The translations under genes were made by a program, and so were the position numbers. Source: Chryseobacterium panacisoli (GTDB lineage Bacteria > Bacteroidota > Bacteroidia > Flavobacteriales > Weeksellaceae). From it: DNA of 64,000 nucleotides. Below are positions 7,626-16,180 of the stretch, piece by piece. Location: the NCBI RefSeq assembly GCF_008274625.1, contig NZ_VTRU01000001.1, positions 1,736,001 through 1,800,000 on the forward strand, written 5' to 3'. The number at the start of each line of letters is the position of its first letter. The first letter of the stretch is position 1. The notes below the pieces were generated by a model that did no database searches, was not told the DNA's origin, and saw only the letters and a program-made list of their open reading frames with translations.

Positions 7626-9644
7626 ATGAATATATTAACAGAAAAATTTACCACTCCTTATCATTCGGCACCATTCAGTGATATTAAAAATGAAGACTAT
7701 TTACCTGCATTTAAAGAACTGATTCAAAAATCAGAAGCAGAAGTTGATGCCATTGTCAATAATCCTGAAGCACCTACCTTCGAAAATGTAGTCGAAGCAC
7801 TGGCCTATTCCGGAGAGCAGCTGGATGTGGTTTCAAATATTTTTTTCAACTTAAATTCTGCAGAGACCAGCGATGAAATTCAGCAAATCGCTCAGGAGGT
7901 TTCTCCGATCTTAACGGAATATTCTTCAAAAATATCTCAAAACGAAGCTCTTTTCAACAAAATCAAAAAAGTATATGATGAAAAGGACAAGTATAATCTT
8001 AATGAAGAACAGGAAATGCTTTTAAATGAGACCTACAAAGGTTTTGTAAGAAGCGGGGCTTTATTGAATGAGGAAGATAAAGAAATATTAAAGAAAATCA
8101 GCATGGACCTTTCTTTAAAATCTTTACAGTTTGGGCAGAATGTTCTGGCTTCTACGAATGCTTATTTCAAACACATTACCAATAAAGAAGATCTTGCGGG
8201 AATACCTGAGGCTATCATTGAACAATATGCAGAGGAAGCTAAAGAAAGAAATCTTGAAGGCTGGGTAATAACATTACAGTATCCAAGCTATATTCCGTTC
8301 ATGACGTATGCTGAAAACCGCGAACTGAGAAAGGAACTGGCATTAGCAAATGGTAAAAAGTCTTTTGACGGAGGAGAATTTGATAATCAGAATCTAATCA
8401 AAGAACTTCTGAATTTAAAACAGCAGAAAGCTGAGCTTATAGGATATAAAAATTATGCAGATTTCGTTCTGGAAGAAAGAATGGCGAAATCTCCTGTAAA
8501 AGTTCTTGATTTTTTAAATGAACTTTTAGCCAAAGCAAAACCTTATGCTGACAAAGAAATTGAAGAATTAAAATCTCTGGCAAAAGCTGATGGAATTGAA
8601 GAAATGCAGGGCTATGATCACGCATTCTATGCTGAAAAACTTCGTAAAGAGAAATTTGATCTGAATGATGAGGAATTAAAACCTTACTTCCCGCTCAATC
8701 AGGTACAGGATGCTGTATTCGGGCTGGCTGGAAAACTTTTTGGATTGACTTTTGAGGAAAGAAATGATATTCCGAAATACCACGAAGATGTAAAAGTATA
8801 TGAAGTAAAAGAGAACGGAATTTACAAATCTCTATTATACGTTGATTATTTCCCAAGAAAAGGGAAAAGAGCCGGTGCATGGATGACCAGCTACAAAAAC
8901 CAGTATAAACAAAACGGGGAGAATTCCCGTCCGCATATTTCAATCGTTTGTAACTTCAGCAAGCCGGCAAAAGATACGCCTAGCTTACTGACATTCCAGG
9001 AAGTGACTACTTTATTCCATGAATTCGGACATGCTCTTCACGGGATGATGGCAGATACCCAATATCCTACGCTGTCAGGAACTTCTGTAAAATGGGATTT
9101 TGTGGAACTTCCATCTCAGTTTCTGGAAAACTTCTGTTATGAGCCTGAGTTCTTAAAAACTTTTGCTAAACATTATAAAACCGGAGAAGTACTTCCCGAC
9201 GAGAAAATTGAAAAGATAGAACAGTCTAAAAACTTCATGGAAGGTTATCAAACCTTAAGACAGCTAGGTTTCGGACTTCTGGATATGAATTATCATACAA
9301 AAGTTGAAGAATTAGAAAATGAAAGTGTAAAGGAGTTTGAAGATAAGTATACCAAAGCAACAACGCTTTATCCTTCCAATTCTGAAACGGCAATGAGCCC
9401 AAGTTTCTCCCACATTTTCCAGGGCGGATATTCTGCCGGGTATTATTCTTACAAATGGGCTGAAGTTCTGGATGCAGATGCTTTCCAGTATTTCAAGGAA
9501 AACGGAATCTTCAATCCTGAGATTGCAGCCAAATATAAAGTCCTGCTTTCTTCAGGGGGAACAAAAGATCCAATGGAATTGTATAAAAGCTTCAGAGGCA
9601 GTGAACCGAAAGTGGAAAGCTTATTGAAAAGAGCATTTGGATAG
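7626..9644 (+). CDS. M3-family metallopeptidase (oligopeptidase A/Dcp-like), 672 aa
   Basis: Cytoplasmic zinc endopeptidase or dipeptidyl carboxypeptidase that breaks down short peptides. The zinc motif HEFGHALH lies at about residues 465-472, followed by the family's G-T-S-V-K-W-D-F-V-E-L-P-S-Q stretch. A GTG at 7545 would extend the protein by 27 residues, but it sits right next to the -7 box. The ATG at 7626 gives MNILTEKFTTPYHSAPF, the normal family start, and a length close to E. coli OpdA and Dcp. It is followed by its own terminator. Confidence 0.93.
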   Translation: MNILTEKFTTPYHSAPFSDIKNEDYLPAFKELIQKSEAEVDAIVNNPEAPTFENVVEALAYSGEQLDVVSNIFFNLNSAETSDEIQQIAQEVSPILTEYSSKISQNEALFNKIKKVYDEKDKYNLNEEQEMLLNETYKGFVRSGALLNEEDKEILKKISMDLSLKSLQFGQNVLASTNAYFKHITNKEDLAGIPEAIIEQYAEEAKERNLEGWVITLQYPSYIPFMTYAENRELRKELALANGKKSFDGGEFDNQNLIKELLNLKQQKAELIGYKNYADFVLEERMAKSPVKVLDFLNELLAKAKPYADKEIEELKSLAKADGIEEMQGYDHAFYAEKLRKEKFDLNDEELKPYFPLNQVQDAVFGLAGKLFGLTFEERNDIPKYHEDVKVYEVKENGIYKSLLYVDYFPRKGKRAGAWMTSYKNQYKQNGENSRPHISIVCNFSKPAKDTPSLLTFQEVTTLFHEFGHALHGMMADTQYPTLSGTSVKWDFVELPSQFLENFCYEPEFLKTFAKHYKTGEVLPDEKIEKIEQSKNFMEGYQTLRQLGFGLLDMNYHTKVEELENESVKEFEDKYTKATTLYPSNSETAMSPSFSHIFQGGYSAGYYSYKWAEVLDADAFQYFKENGIFNPEIAAKYKVLLSSGGTKDPMELYKSFRGSEPKVESLLKRAFG

Positions 9645-9683
9645 GATATACATTCAGATTGTGACAAAAAAATAAATATAAAA

Positions 9684-9712
9684 AGGACAGCATTGGCTGT
9701 TCTTTTTTTTTT
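9684..9712 (+). terminator. Terminator after the M3 peptidase
   Basis: AGGACAGC (9684-9691) and GCTGTTCT (9696-9703) pair with one G-U around ATTG, followed by a run of T. Confidence 0.85.
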
Positions 9713-9783
9713 GACCTTAATACCTCCATGAAAATGTATAAATTAGCCAGCCTATACAAGTTCAAATTAATTGATAAAAAATT

Positions 9784-10059
9784 ATGAGAAGATCACTGAT
9801 AATAAAAGGATTTTTAATTCTCAGTTTATTTGGCACTTATGACTGTTCAAGCCCAAAAGAAACGGCAAAAGAAAATCTGCAAAATGAAGATTTGAAAAAA
9901 TTCATTGGTAAAAGCCTAACTCTTACTGGCAAAACAATAAATATGAAGCTTGGTGCTCTATTGGTCACAGAAAATGGAGAGAGTATCTGGATGGACAGAA
10001 TGGATAGCTGGCCAGAAGGATATTACGTGAATGAACAGAAAACTAAAACTCAGTATTAA
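9784..10059 (+). CDS. Small predicted lipoprotein of unknown function, 91 aa
   Basis: The start MRRSLIIKGFLILSLFG is a hydrophobic signal, and Cys-21 in TYDCSS is a possible but poor lipobox (Asp before Cys is unusual). The mature part is Lys/Glu-rich, with a short beta-rich segment (SLTLTGKTINMKLGALLVT) and D-R-M-D-S-W-P-E-G-Y-Y near the end. It stops abruptly in a charged sequence, so it may be the N-terminal part of a longer family, though I cannot read a convincing remainder. I do not recognise a named family. Confidence 0.55.
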   Translation: MRRSLIIKGFLILSLFGTYDCSSPKETAKENLQNEDLKKFIGKSLTLTGKTINMKLGALLVTENGESIWMDRMDSWPEGYYVNEQKTKTQY

Positions 10060-10102
10060 AAAATAAAACACGACAAATAACCATACTCTAAATACTTTTT
10101 CC

Positions 10103-11170
10103 ATGAGAAATACATTCAAAATTTTAGTCTTAACCGTTCTCTTAAGTAATTTATCTTTAGCTCAAAACAATAAAGAAATTGCCCTGCAAAAAGGTAATGA
10201 AGCCATTAAGCTAATGGACAACGGAAAGATTGAAGAGAGCATTATGCTGCTTGAGGAAAGTCAAAAATTAGATCCTGAAAATTTTAATTATCCTTACGAA
10301 ATTGCGTACGCTAATTATTTAAAAAAGGATTATAAAAAGGCAATAGAAATTGCAGAGAAATTACAAAACTATAAAGAGGTAAGTGTTCAGCTTTATTCAC
10401 TTTGGGGAAATTCTTATGATAATCTTAATAACCCAAAAAAAGCAATAGAAATCTATGATTCAGGAATTAAAAAATTTCCAAATAAAGGATTATTATATCT
10501 GGAAAAAGGAGTCGTTTATGAACTAGAAAAAGAGTACAATAAAGCTATTGCATCTTATCAAAAAGGAATTTCTGTAGACCCAAAATATCCATCTAATTAT
10601 TACAGAATTGCAAACCTTTATCTTAATTCTGATGATAAAGTTCCTGGTTTAATTTATGGAGAAATTTTTCTCAACCTTGAAAGAACTACTGATAGATCTA
10701 GAGAAATGAGTAAAAATTTATTTGATGCTTATAAAAATTCGATAGTATTTGAAAACAGAGAGATGAAAGAACTGAATCTTTGTAAGCAAATGAGTATGAC
10801 CCCAACAGACAAAAACCTTCCTTTATGTTTAATGTTTGGTAAGTGGTTTATTTATGGTTTATTACATTCAAAAGCAGAAGAATTCAATCTGGATACATTA
10901 TCCAAAGTAAGACAGGGGTTCTTGAAATCATATTTCGAAAAAGACAACAAAGATTATCCAAATATACTTTTCGACTACCAGGATCTGATGTCTAAAAATA
11001 ATATTTTTGATGCCTACAATCATTATTTATTTCAAATGGGGGCTGAAGATGAATTTTCAAGCTGGTTTCAAAAAAATGAAACTGAATATAATAAATTTGT
11101 AGAATGGTATACTAAGAATGAAAATAGTATCAATATAAATGAAAGAAACTTTTTCCATTTTATCAACTAA
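10103..11170 (+). CDS. Exported tetratricopeptide-repeat protein, 355 aa
   Basis: A signal peptide (MRNTFKILVLTVLLSNLSLAQ) is followed by TPR-type helical repeats over roughly residues 25-190. Examples are NYPYEIAYANYLKKDYKKAI, SLWGNSYDNLNNPKKAIEIY and LYLEKGVVYELEKEYNKAIA. The C-terminal ~150 residues are helical without an identifiable repeat. It is likely a periplasmic protein-interaction scaffold. It begins 43 bp after the small lipoprotein gene on the same strand and could be co-transcribed with it. Confidence 0.85.
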   Translation: MRNTFKILVLTVLLSNLSLAQNNKEIALQKGNEAIKLMDNGKIEESIMLLEESQKLDPENFNYPYEIAYANYLKKDYKKAIEIAEKLQNYKEVSVQLYSLWGNSYDNLNNPKKAIEIYDSGIKKFPNKGLLYLEKGVVYELEKEYNKAIASYQKGISVDPKYPSNYYRIANLYLNSDDKVPGLIYGEIFLNLERTTDRSREMSKNLFDAYKNSIVFENREMKELNLCKQMSMTPTDKNLPLCLMFGKWFIYGLLHSKAEEFNLDTLSKVRQGFLKSYFEKDNKDYPNILFDYQDLMSKNNIFDAYNHYLFQMGAEDEFSSWFQKNETEYNKFVEWYTKNENSININERNFFHFIN

Positions 11171-11242
11171 AAAGAGCTCTTACATAATATAAAGTTAATA
11201 TCAATCAGGATTTTCTACAATACAAAATAATCTAAATTTCAT

Positions 11243-11659
11243 ATGAATATTCAAGAACAAATCAAAGATTATATCCACAGTCAACCTGAAAAGAAGCGCA
11301 ATGATATGCTGGATCTCCACCAAATCATCCTGGAGATTATGCCGGCATGCCAGCTGTGGTTTCTGGATGGTAAAAACAGTGAAAATAAAACGGTTTCCAA
11401 TCCCAATATCGGATATGGATTCTATACCATACAATATACCGACGGAAAAACCAGAGATTTCTATCAGATTGGAATGAGTGCCAACACCACCGGAATCTCT
11501 ATTTATGTTCTCAACATTGATGATAAAGCCTATCTGTCTACCACCTATGGAGATAAAATAGGTAAAGCCAGTGTAACCGGATATTGCATTAAATTCAAAG
11601 CACTGAAAGATATCAACATTGAAATCCTGAAGGCTGCCATACTGGATGGGCTTAAATAA
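11243..11659 (+). CDS. DUF1801 (YdhG-like) domain protein, 138 aa
   Basis: Small soluble protein matching the DUF1801/YdhG fold. It opens with helices (MNIQEQIKDYIHSQPEKKR), then D-L-H-Q-I-I-L-E-I-M-P, then an aromatic beta region (GYGFYTIQYTDG and FYQIGMSANTTGIS). The segment KIGKASVTGYCIKFKAL near the C-terminus resembles the G-K-x-S-V-G-K-x-C-I-R-F-K family ending. The molecular role of this family is unknown. Confidence 0.75.
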   Translation: MNIQEQIKDYIHSQPEKKRNDMLDLHQIILEIMPACQLWFLDGKNSENKTVSNPNIGYGFYTIQYTDGKTRDFYQIGMSANTTGISIYVLNIDDKAYLSTTYGDKIGKASVTGYCIKFKALKDINIEILKAAILDGLK

Positions 11660-11757
11660 TAATTTTTTTAATCGTATAAAAAAACGAACATATCTGTTCT
11701 AAGAAAGCTAAATTTGTACAGCATACAAAACAAACATCCATTCTGTAATTTTAAATA

Positions 11758-12141
11758 ATGAGCACTATACCCCAAAGACTAGAAAACGTAAAAAAACTCC
11801 AGGCTAAAAGATGGGAAAATGAAGACCATTGGGACACTTTGAATGATCTACTAATCAAAGAACTGGATGAAATCTTACTTATTGAGCCTGAAAACACCTC
11901 GGCTTTGGTTAATATTGGTGCTGTTTATTCCGATATGGGAGAAAATGAAAAAGCGCTGGAGTATTTAAATGCGGCTTTGGAATTAGGTTCTAAAGACAAA
12001 AATCTGTTTGTAAACCTGGCTATTGTGCTTGTTTATATGGAAAAACATCAGGAAGAATATTTAGAATATCTTGAAGAAGCTGAAGATAAAACTGAAGATC
12101 CGCTTACTTTTAAAGCTTATTTTGATCCTCAATCCCGTTAA
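11758..12141 (+). CDS. Cytoplasmic tetratricopeptide-repeat protein, 127 aa
   Basis: There is no signal sequence. One clear TPR lies at about residues 46-80 (ALVNIGAVYSDMGENEKALE then YLNAALELG), flanked by helices that probably form a second and a partial third unit. It is likely an adaptor, with no partner evident. A short membrane protein gene follows 26 bp later. Confidence 0.8.
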   Translation: MSTIPQRLENVKKLQAKRWENEDHWDTLNDLLIKELDEILLIEPENTSALVNIGAVYSDMGENEKALEYLNAALELGSKDKNLFVNLAIVLVYMEKHQEEYLEYLEEAEDKTEDPLTFKAYFDPQSR

Positions 12142-12167
12142 AATCAGTTCAATTAAAACTTAAAATC

Positions 12168-12368
12168 ATGTTACTAGCCATATTACTTCCCTTCTTATCC
12201 TTCATGGTCCGCGGAAAAGTTCTCACCGGAATTGTCTGCCTGATTTTACAGATCACTCTGATCGGATGGCTGCCCGCAGCAATTTGGGCTGTTCTTTCTT
12301 TAAACAATGAAAGAGCAGATAGACGTAATGACAAGCTGATTAAAGCGATGCGAAAGAACCAAAAATAA
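12168..12368 (+). CDS. YqaE/Pmp3-family small membrane protein, 66 aa
   Basis: Two hydrophobic helices (about residues 2-16 and 19-45) end in GWLPAAIWAV, the hallmark of the YqaE/Pmp3 proteolipid family. A basic cytosolic tail (R-A-D-R-R-N-D-K) follows. Eukaryotic members help maintain membrane potential under salt stress; the bacterial role is not established. It shares a strand with the TPR gene and probably a transcript. Confidence 0.8.
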   Translation: MLLAILLPFLSFMVRGKVLTGIVCLILQITLIGWLPAAIWAVLSLNNERADRRNDKLIKAMRKNQK

Positions 12369-12433
12369 ATCGGAGAAATTACACTTACCATATTTTTTAT
12401 AAACTCTGATTTGTAATTTTTTTCAAAAAAAAC

Positions 12434-12480
12434 TTGTGAAACCGAAAAGTTGCGCATATATTTGCAACCATATGGTTTCA
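12434..12480 (+). promoter_or_regulatory. ArsR promoter with nested palindromic operator candidates
   Basis: TTG (12434-12436), a 20-bp spacer and TATATTTG (12457-12464) form a good Bacteroidota promoter. Overlapping it are GTTGC-N10-GCAAC (12449-12468), the perfect 12-bp palindrome AACCATATGGTT (12466-12477), and a wider TGAAACC/GGTTTCA pair (12437-12443, 12474-12480). This fits autorepression by the ArsR protein encoded just downstream (inference). Confidence 0.6.
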
Positions 12481-12497
12481 TTTAAAAACTGCCACTT

Positions 12498-12818
12498 ATG
12501 AGAAGAGATATTTTTCAGGCTATAGCAGATCCTACCCGCCGGGCTATTATTGCACTAATCGTAGCACAGGCAATGACCCCCAATGCGATAGCAGAACATT
12601 TTGATATTACCAGACAGGCCGTTTCAAAACATCTGAAAATCCTGACTGAGTGTGAATTGGTAACCAAAAATTATCAGGGAAGAGAAATTTATTACTTTTT
12701 AGAAATTGATAAAATGAAAGAAATAGATCATTGGCTGGAACAATTCAGAAAGATTTGGGAAAGCCGTTTCGACCAGCTAGATACTTTACTGACAACATTG
12801 AAAAGTCAGCAGAAATAA
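12498..12818 (+). CDS. ArsR/SmtB-family helix-turn-helix regulator, 106 aa
   Basis: Winged-helix repressor. It shows IADPTRRAIIALI (helix 1), MTPNAIAEHFDITRQAVSKH (recognition helix) and ELVTKNYQGREIYYFLE (wing). The metal-binding Cys/His motifs of ArsR or SmtB are absent, with a single Cys in the wing-proximal helix. It belongs to the metal-independent branch usually found with SRPBCC/AHSA1 genes, two of which follow directly. It likely represses this three-gene operon from the palindromes at its promoter. Confidence 0.9.
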   Translation: MRRDIFQAIADPTRRAIIALIVAQAMTPNAIAEHFDITRQAVSKHLKILTECELVTKNYQGREIYYFLEIDKMKEIDHWLEQFRKIWESRFDQLDTLLTTLKSQQK

Positions 12819-12861
12819 AGATTAAAATTGTTTTAACCAAAACAAACTAAAAAATATTATT

Positions 12862-13365
12862 ATGAAAAATCATCTTCAGTTCGATTTTCTTGCAGACAAG
12901 GAGAAGAACACATTAACTATCAGACGTGAGTTTATGGCTAACCGACAAATGGTTTGGGACTGTTACACAAAGAGTGAGCTTCTTGACCGATGGTTTGCTC
13001 CTAAACCACTGACCACAAAAACAAAATCAATGGAATTTCATGAAGGCGGACACTGGCATTATGCTATGGTAGAACCCAATGGAACAGAATATTGGGGCTG
13101 GGTAAGTTATCACAAGATCAATCCAATTGATTCCTATACTTCAGGTGATGCATTCTGTAATGAAAAAGGAGAAATCAACACAGATTTACCTCAGGCAGAA
13201 TGGGTGGTCACTTTTACTGATAAAAATGAAAACACCCTTGTAGAAACTATTGTCTCCTACCAATCCTTAACCGATCTGGAAACTATCATCGAGATGGGTA
13301 TGGAACAGGGAATGAAGGCCACACTGGAAAAACTTGACGAATTATTACTAACACTAAATCAATAA
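12862..13365 (+). CDS. SRPBCC/AHSA1-family protein, 167 aa
   Basis: Helix-grip (Bet v1-like) fold of the Aha1 C-terminal-like group. It starts LTIRREFMANRQMVWDCYT, contains W-F-A-P-K-P and H-E-G-G-H-W-H-Y, and ends in the long ligand-pocket helix E-M-G-M-E-Q-G-M-K-A-T-L-E-K-L. It is the second gene of the arsR operon. Only 2 bp separate it from the next SRPBCC gene, so translation is probably coupled. The ligand is unknown. Confidence 0.88.
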   Translation: MKNHLQFDFLADKEKNTLTIRREFMANRQMVWDCYTKSELLDRWFAPKPLTTKTKSMEFHEGGHWHYAMVEPNGTEYWGWVSYHKINPIDSYTSGDAFCNEKGEINTDLPQAEWVVTFTDKNENTLVETIVSYQSLTDLETIIEMGMEQGMKATLEKLDELLLTLNQ

Positions 13366-13367
13366 AA

Positions 13368-13781
13368 ATGAGCCACAAAATCACAGTTTCTGCTACCATT
13401 AACGCAGATGCAAAAAAAGTATGGAATTATTATACCAATCCTGAACACATTACCCAATGGAACTTTGCTGATCCTTCATGGCATTGTCCTTCTGCTTCCA
13501 ACGATATGAAAGTAGGCGGAAAATATGCAGCAAGAATGGAAGCTAAAGACGGAAGTTTCGGTTTCGACTTTGAAGCGGTTTATGATGAAATAAAAGATGG
13601 TGAAAACTTTAAGTATACCATGCCAGACGGAAGACAGGTACAAGTTGACTTTAAAGAAAAAGAGGGTCAAACACACGTAGACGTGGCTTTCGATCCGGAA
13701 AATCAAAACCCTGAAGAAATGCAGAAAGGAGGCTGGCAGGCGATTCTTGATAATTTCAAAAAGTATGCGGAATCGAATTAA
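13368..13781 (+). CDS. SRPBCC/AHSA1-family protein, 137 aa
   Basis: A paralogous fold to the preceding gene but of a shorter type: ITVSATINADAKKVWNYYT at the start, Q-W-N-F-A-D, then K-V-G-G-K-Y-A-A-R-M-E-A-K-D-G, and a terminal helix KGGWQAILDNFKKY. It is the last gene of the arsR-SRPBCC-SRPBCC operon; a terminator follows. A hydrophobic-ligand carrier or antibiotic/solvent stress function is plausible but not shown by the sequence. Confidence 0.88.
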   Translation: MSHKITVSATINADAKKVWNYYTNPEHITQWNFADPSWHCPSASNDMKVGGKYAARMEAKDGSFGFDFEAVYDEIKDGENFKYTMPDGRQVQVDFKEKEGQTHVDVAFDPENQNPEEMQKGGWQAILDNFKKYAESN

Positions 13782-13807
13782 AAAATGTTTCAATCGAAAG
13801 TTAATAT

Positions 13808-13838
13808 AAAGCTGGATGTTTTACATTCAGCTTTTACT
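13808..13838 (+). terminator. Terminator of the arsR-SRPBCC operon
   Basis: AAAGCTGGATG (13808-13818) pairs with CATTCAGCTTT (13824-13834) with one G-U, followed by a T-rich tract. Confidence 0.8.
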
Positions 13839-13959
13839 TTTCAGTGACCGGAAACCTATGAACTCCAATATTGTTGTAAATTTACATTTCAAACTCTGAA
13901 GTCCCTGGTGTGATATCAGAAAGAGACATTAATTAAAGAACCCTCAATTTCTTTATGCT

Positions 13960-14691
13960 ATGAAAGAAAATAAATACGACAATCCGTCATTTTTTGACCA
14001 GTACGAAAAAATGCTCCGTTCTCAGATAGGATTGGAGGGAGCCGGAGAATGGCACACCTTGAAAAATATGCTGCCCGATTTTCAGGGAAAAAATATTCTT
14101 GACCTCGGCTGTGGTTTTGGATGGCATTGCCGTTATGCCATGGAAAATGGTGCACAATCTGTAATCGGAATTGATCTTTCGGAAAGAATGCTGGCAAAAG
14201 CTCAGGAAATCAATAACATGGAAGGAATTCAATATGAAAGGAAAGCTTTGGAAGATATTGACTATCCTGCTGAAAAATTTGATATCATTTTGAGTTCACT
14301 CACGTTACATTATGTAGCATCATTCGATACTATTACTCAGCATATTTACAAGTGGCTGAGTCCCGGAGGAACTTTTGTATTTTCAGTGGAACATCCTGTT
14401 TTCACTGCTGAAGGTGGTCAGGACTGGATATATGATAAAAACGGTGAAAAAACCTGTTGGCCCGTAGACCGTTATTTTATAGAAGGAAAAAGGAATACCA
14501 CTTTTCTAGGAGAAAATGTGATCAAATACCATCGTACTTTAACTTCTTATTTAAATACTTTATTAAAACACGGTTTTAAAATCAAAGAGGTTATTGAACC
14601 GGAACCAGGTCAAGAAATGCTGAAAGAAATTCCGGAGATGAAAGAAGAACTCCGCAGGCCGATGATGCTGTTAATCTCTGCTGAAAAATAA
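13960..14691 (+). CDS. Class I SAM-dependent methyltransferase, 243 aa
   Basis: SAM-binding motif I is ILDLGCGFGWHC (about residues 46-57), the acidic motif II end is IGIDLSERML, and a motif IV-like ILSSLTLHYV follows, all typical of the Methyltransf_11/25 group. A C-terminal cap contains E-H-P-V-F-T and conserved aromatic residues. It is cytoplasmic and the substrate is unknown. It stands alone between a terminator and the next promoter. Confidence 0.9.
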   Translation: MKENKYDNPSFFDQYEKMLRSQIGLEGAGEWHTLKNMLPDFQGKNILDLGCGFGWHCRYAMENGAQSVIGIDLSERMLAKAQEINNMEGIQYERKALEDIDYPAEKFDIILSSLTLHYVASFDTITQHIYKWLSPGGTFVFSVEHPVFTAEGGQDWIYDKNGEKTCWPVDRYFIEGKRNTTFLGENVIKYHRTLTSYLNTLLKHGFKIKEVIEPEPGQEMLKEIPEMKEELRRPMMLLISAEK

Positions 14692-14769
14692 TTTTTGACC
14701 TGTCATACAGAGAATTTCCCCTGCATTGAATTACCTGATTATTAGAAAGATTCGTAAGTGATTAAAATG

Positions 14770-14777
14770 TATATTTG
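14770..14777 (+). promoter_or_regulatory. -7 promoter element (TATATTTG)
   Basis: Exact TAnnTTTG match 21 nt before the ATG at 14799. It overlaps an in-frame TTG at 14775, which therefore cannot be the start. Confidence 0.55.
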
Positions 14778-14798
14778 CTTCATTGTCAATCAAAAAAC

Positions 14799-16079
14799 AT
14801 GAAGCCTTTCACTTTTTTTTTCATTTTTATTTTTTCAATGCATTGTCCTGCTCAACAATATGGGAAGGAACTGGATCAATATTTCACGGCACTTACAGAT
14901 CTGAAAAATTTCAATGGGAATGTAAAGATTGCTAAAAATAACATCCTTCTTCTCGATAAAACCTATACTATTCAGGACGCAGACAAAGCTTTACAAGTCA
15001 ATAAAAACAGTAAATTCATTATTGCCTCTGTTTCAAAGATTTTTGTAAAATATGGAATTTTAAAACTGGCTGAACAGGGAAAACTGAAGTTATCCGATCC
15101 CCTTAATAAATACATCAAAGATTTTCCCAATGGTGAAAAAATTACTATTGAACACCTTCTGTCTCATCAGTCCGGGCTTCCAAGGGAAATCAAAGAGTAT
15201 GAAAAATATGACCATCTCAGTCTTGAAAAAATTATAGAACTGGCACGAGAGGAATCCCTGCAGTTCGAGCCAGGAACCCAGACATTATATTCAAATGTCG
15301 GATACTTTATCCTGCACTATGTCATTGATAAACTATCTGATAAAGGATACTGGAATTTCATCCAAACAGAAATCATCAAAAAATATAAATTAAAGAATAC
15401 AGGGGAGTTTAATACTGCTCAAACACTATCTGATTTCGCCTATGGATTTTCGGGTGAAAATGGTAGGATAACCCCTGTTTCCCATACCAATATCAATCGG
15501 TTTGAAACCGGAAATTATTTTTCGACCACCGACGATTTGTACAGCTTCAGCCAGCAGCTTATTTCCGGAAAGAACCTCAGAAAAGACCTTGTCCTGAAAA
15601 TGTTCGGAAAAAACAGCCAATTGATACAGGCTGGTGGCAGACCCGGCTACAGAGCGTATTATTATCAGGACCTGAAATCAGGAATCACATTTATTTTCAC
15701 TTCCAATTTTACCGATATTCCTTTTCAAAAAGTGACTGAAGATATTATTCATCTTTTGAATGGCCAATCTTATACAATTCCTCAGAAGATTAACAAAAAA
15801 GCAATTGAAGTTCCTGATGAAATTCTTAAGCAATACACTGGAAAGTTTGCTCTTGAAGCGGACCAATCGCAAATTTTCAGCATTATCTTAGAAGGTCATT
15901 TTTTGTATATACTCGACAAAGACGGCGAAAAGACCAAAATCTATCCTGAATCAGCAACTTCTTTTTTTGATAATCCTAAATCTGAAGACGGTTATCAGTT
16001 TTTAAAGGGCAGCGATCAGCAATATCATCTGATCATCATTTCAACCGGTGTTAAATTAAATACCAAAAGAATACAATAA
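14799..16079 (+). CDS. Exported serine hydrolase (beta-lactamase/PBP-like), 426 aa
   Basis: A signal peptide (MKPFTFFFIFIFSMHCPAQQ) precedes a class C beta-lactamase-type domain: SxxK at about residues 77-80 (SVSK), H-L-L-S-H-Q-S-G-L, YSN in LYSNVGY near residue 166, and a G-G-R-P-G-Y segment in place of HTG. A C-terminal ~90-residue domain follows. This is the layout of periplasmic or outer-membrane esterases and peptidases of the family. The ATG at 14799 is preferred over the upstream TTG because of the promoter position. Confidence 0.87.
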   Translation: MKPFTFFFIFIFSMHCPAQQYGKELDQYFTALTDLKNFNGNVKIAKNNILLLDKTYTIQDADKALQVNKNSKFIIASVSKIFVKYGILKLAEQGKLKLSDPLNKYIKDFPNGEKITIEHLLSHQSGLPREIKEYEKYDHLSLEKIIELAREESLQFEPGTQTLYSNVGYFILHYVIDKLSDKGYWNFIQTEIIKKYKLKNTGEFNTAQTLSDFAYGFSGENGRITPVSHTNINRFETGNYFSTTDDLYSFSQQLISGKNLRKDLVLKMFGKNSQLIQAGGRPGYRAYYYQDLKSGITFIFTSNFTDIPFQKVTEDIIHLLNGQSYTIPQKINKKAIEVPDEILKQYTGKFALEADQSQIFSIILEGHFLYILDKDGEKTKIYPESATSFFDNPKSEDGYQFLKGSDQQYHLIIISTGVKLNTKRIQ

Positions 16080-16153
16080 TCAAACACAAATCAATTTAAA
16101 AAATTAAAAAAACAAATTACTATATTGCATAACATAGTAATAAAAATATATCA

Positions 16154-16161
16154 TATCTTTG
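16154..16161 (+). promoter_or_regulatory. -7 promoter element (TATCTTTG)
   Basis: Exact TAnnTTTG match 19 nt before the ATG at 16181, in an extremely AT-rich leader. Confidence 0.5.
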
Positions 16162-16180
16162 TATAACAAATTACATACCT

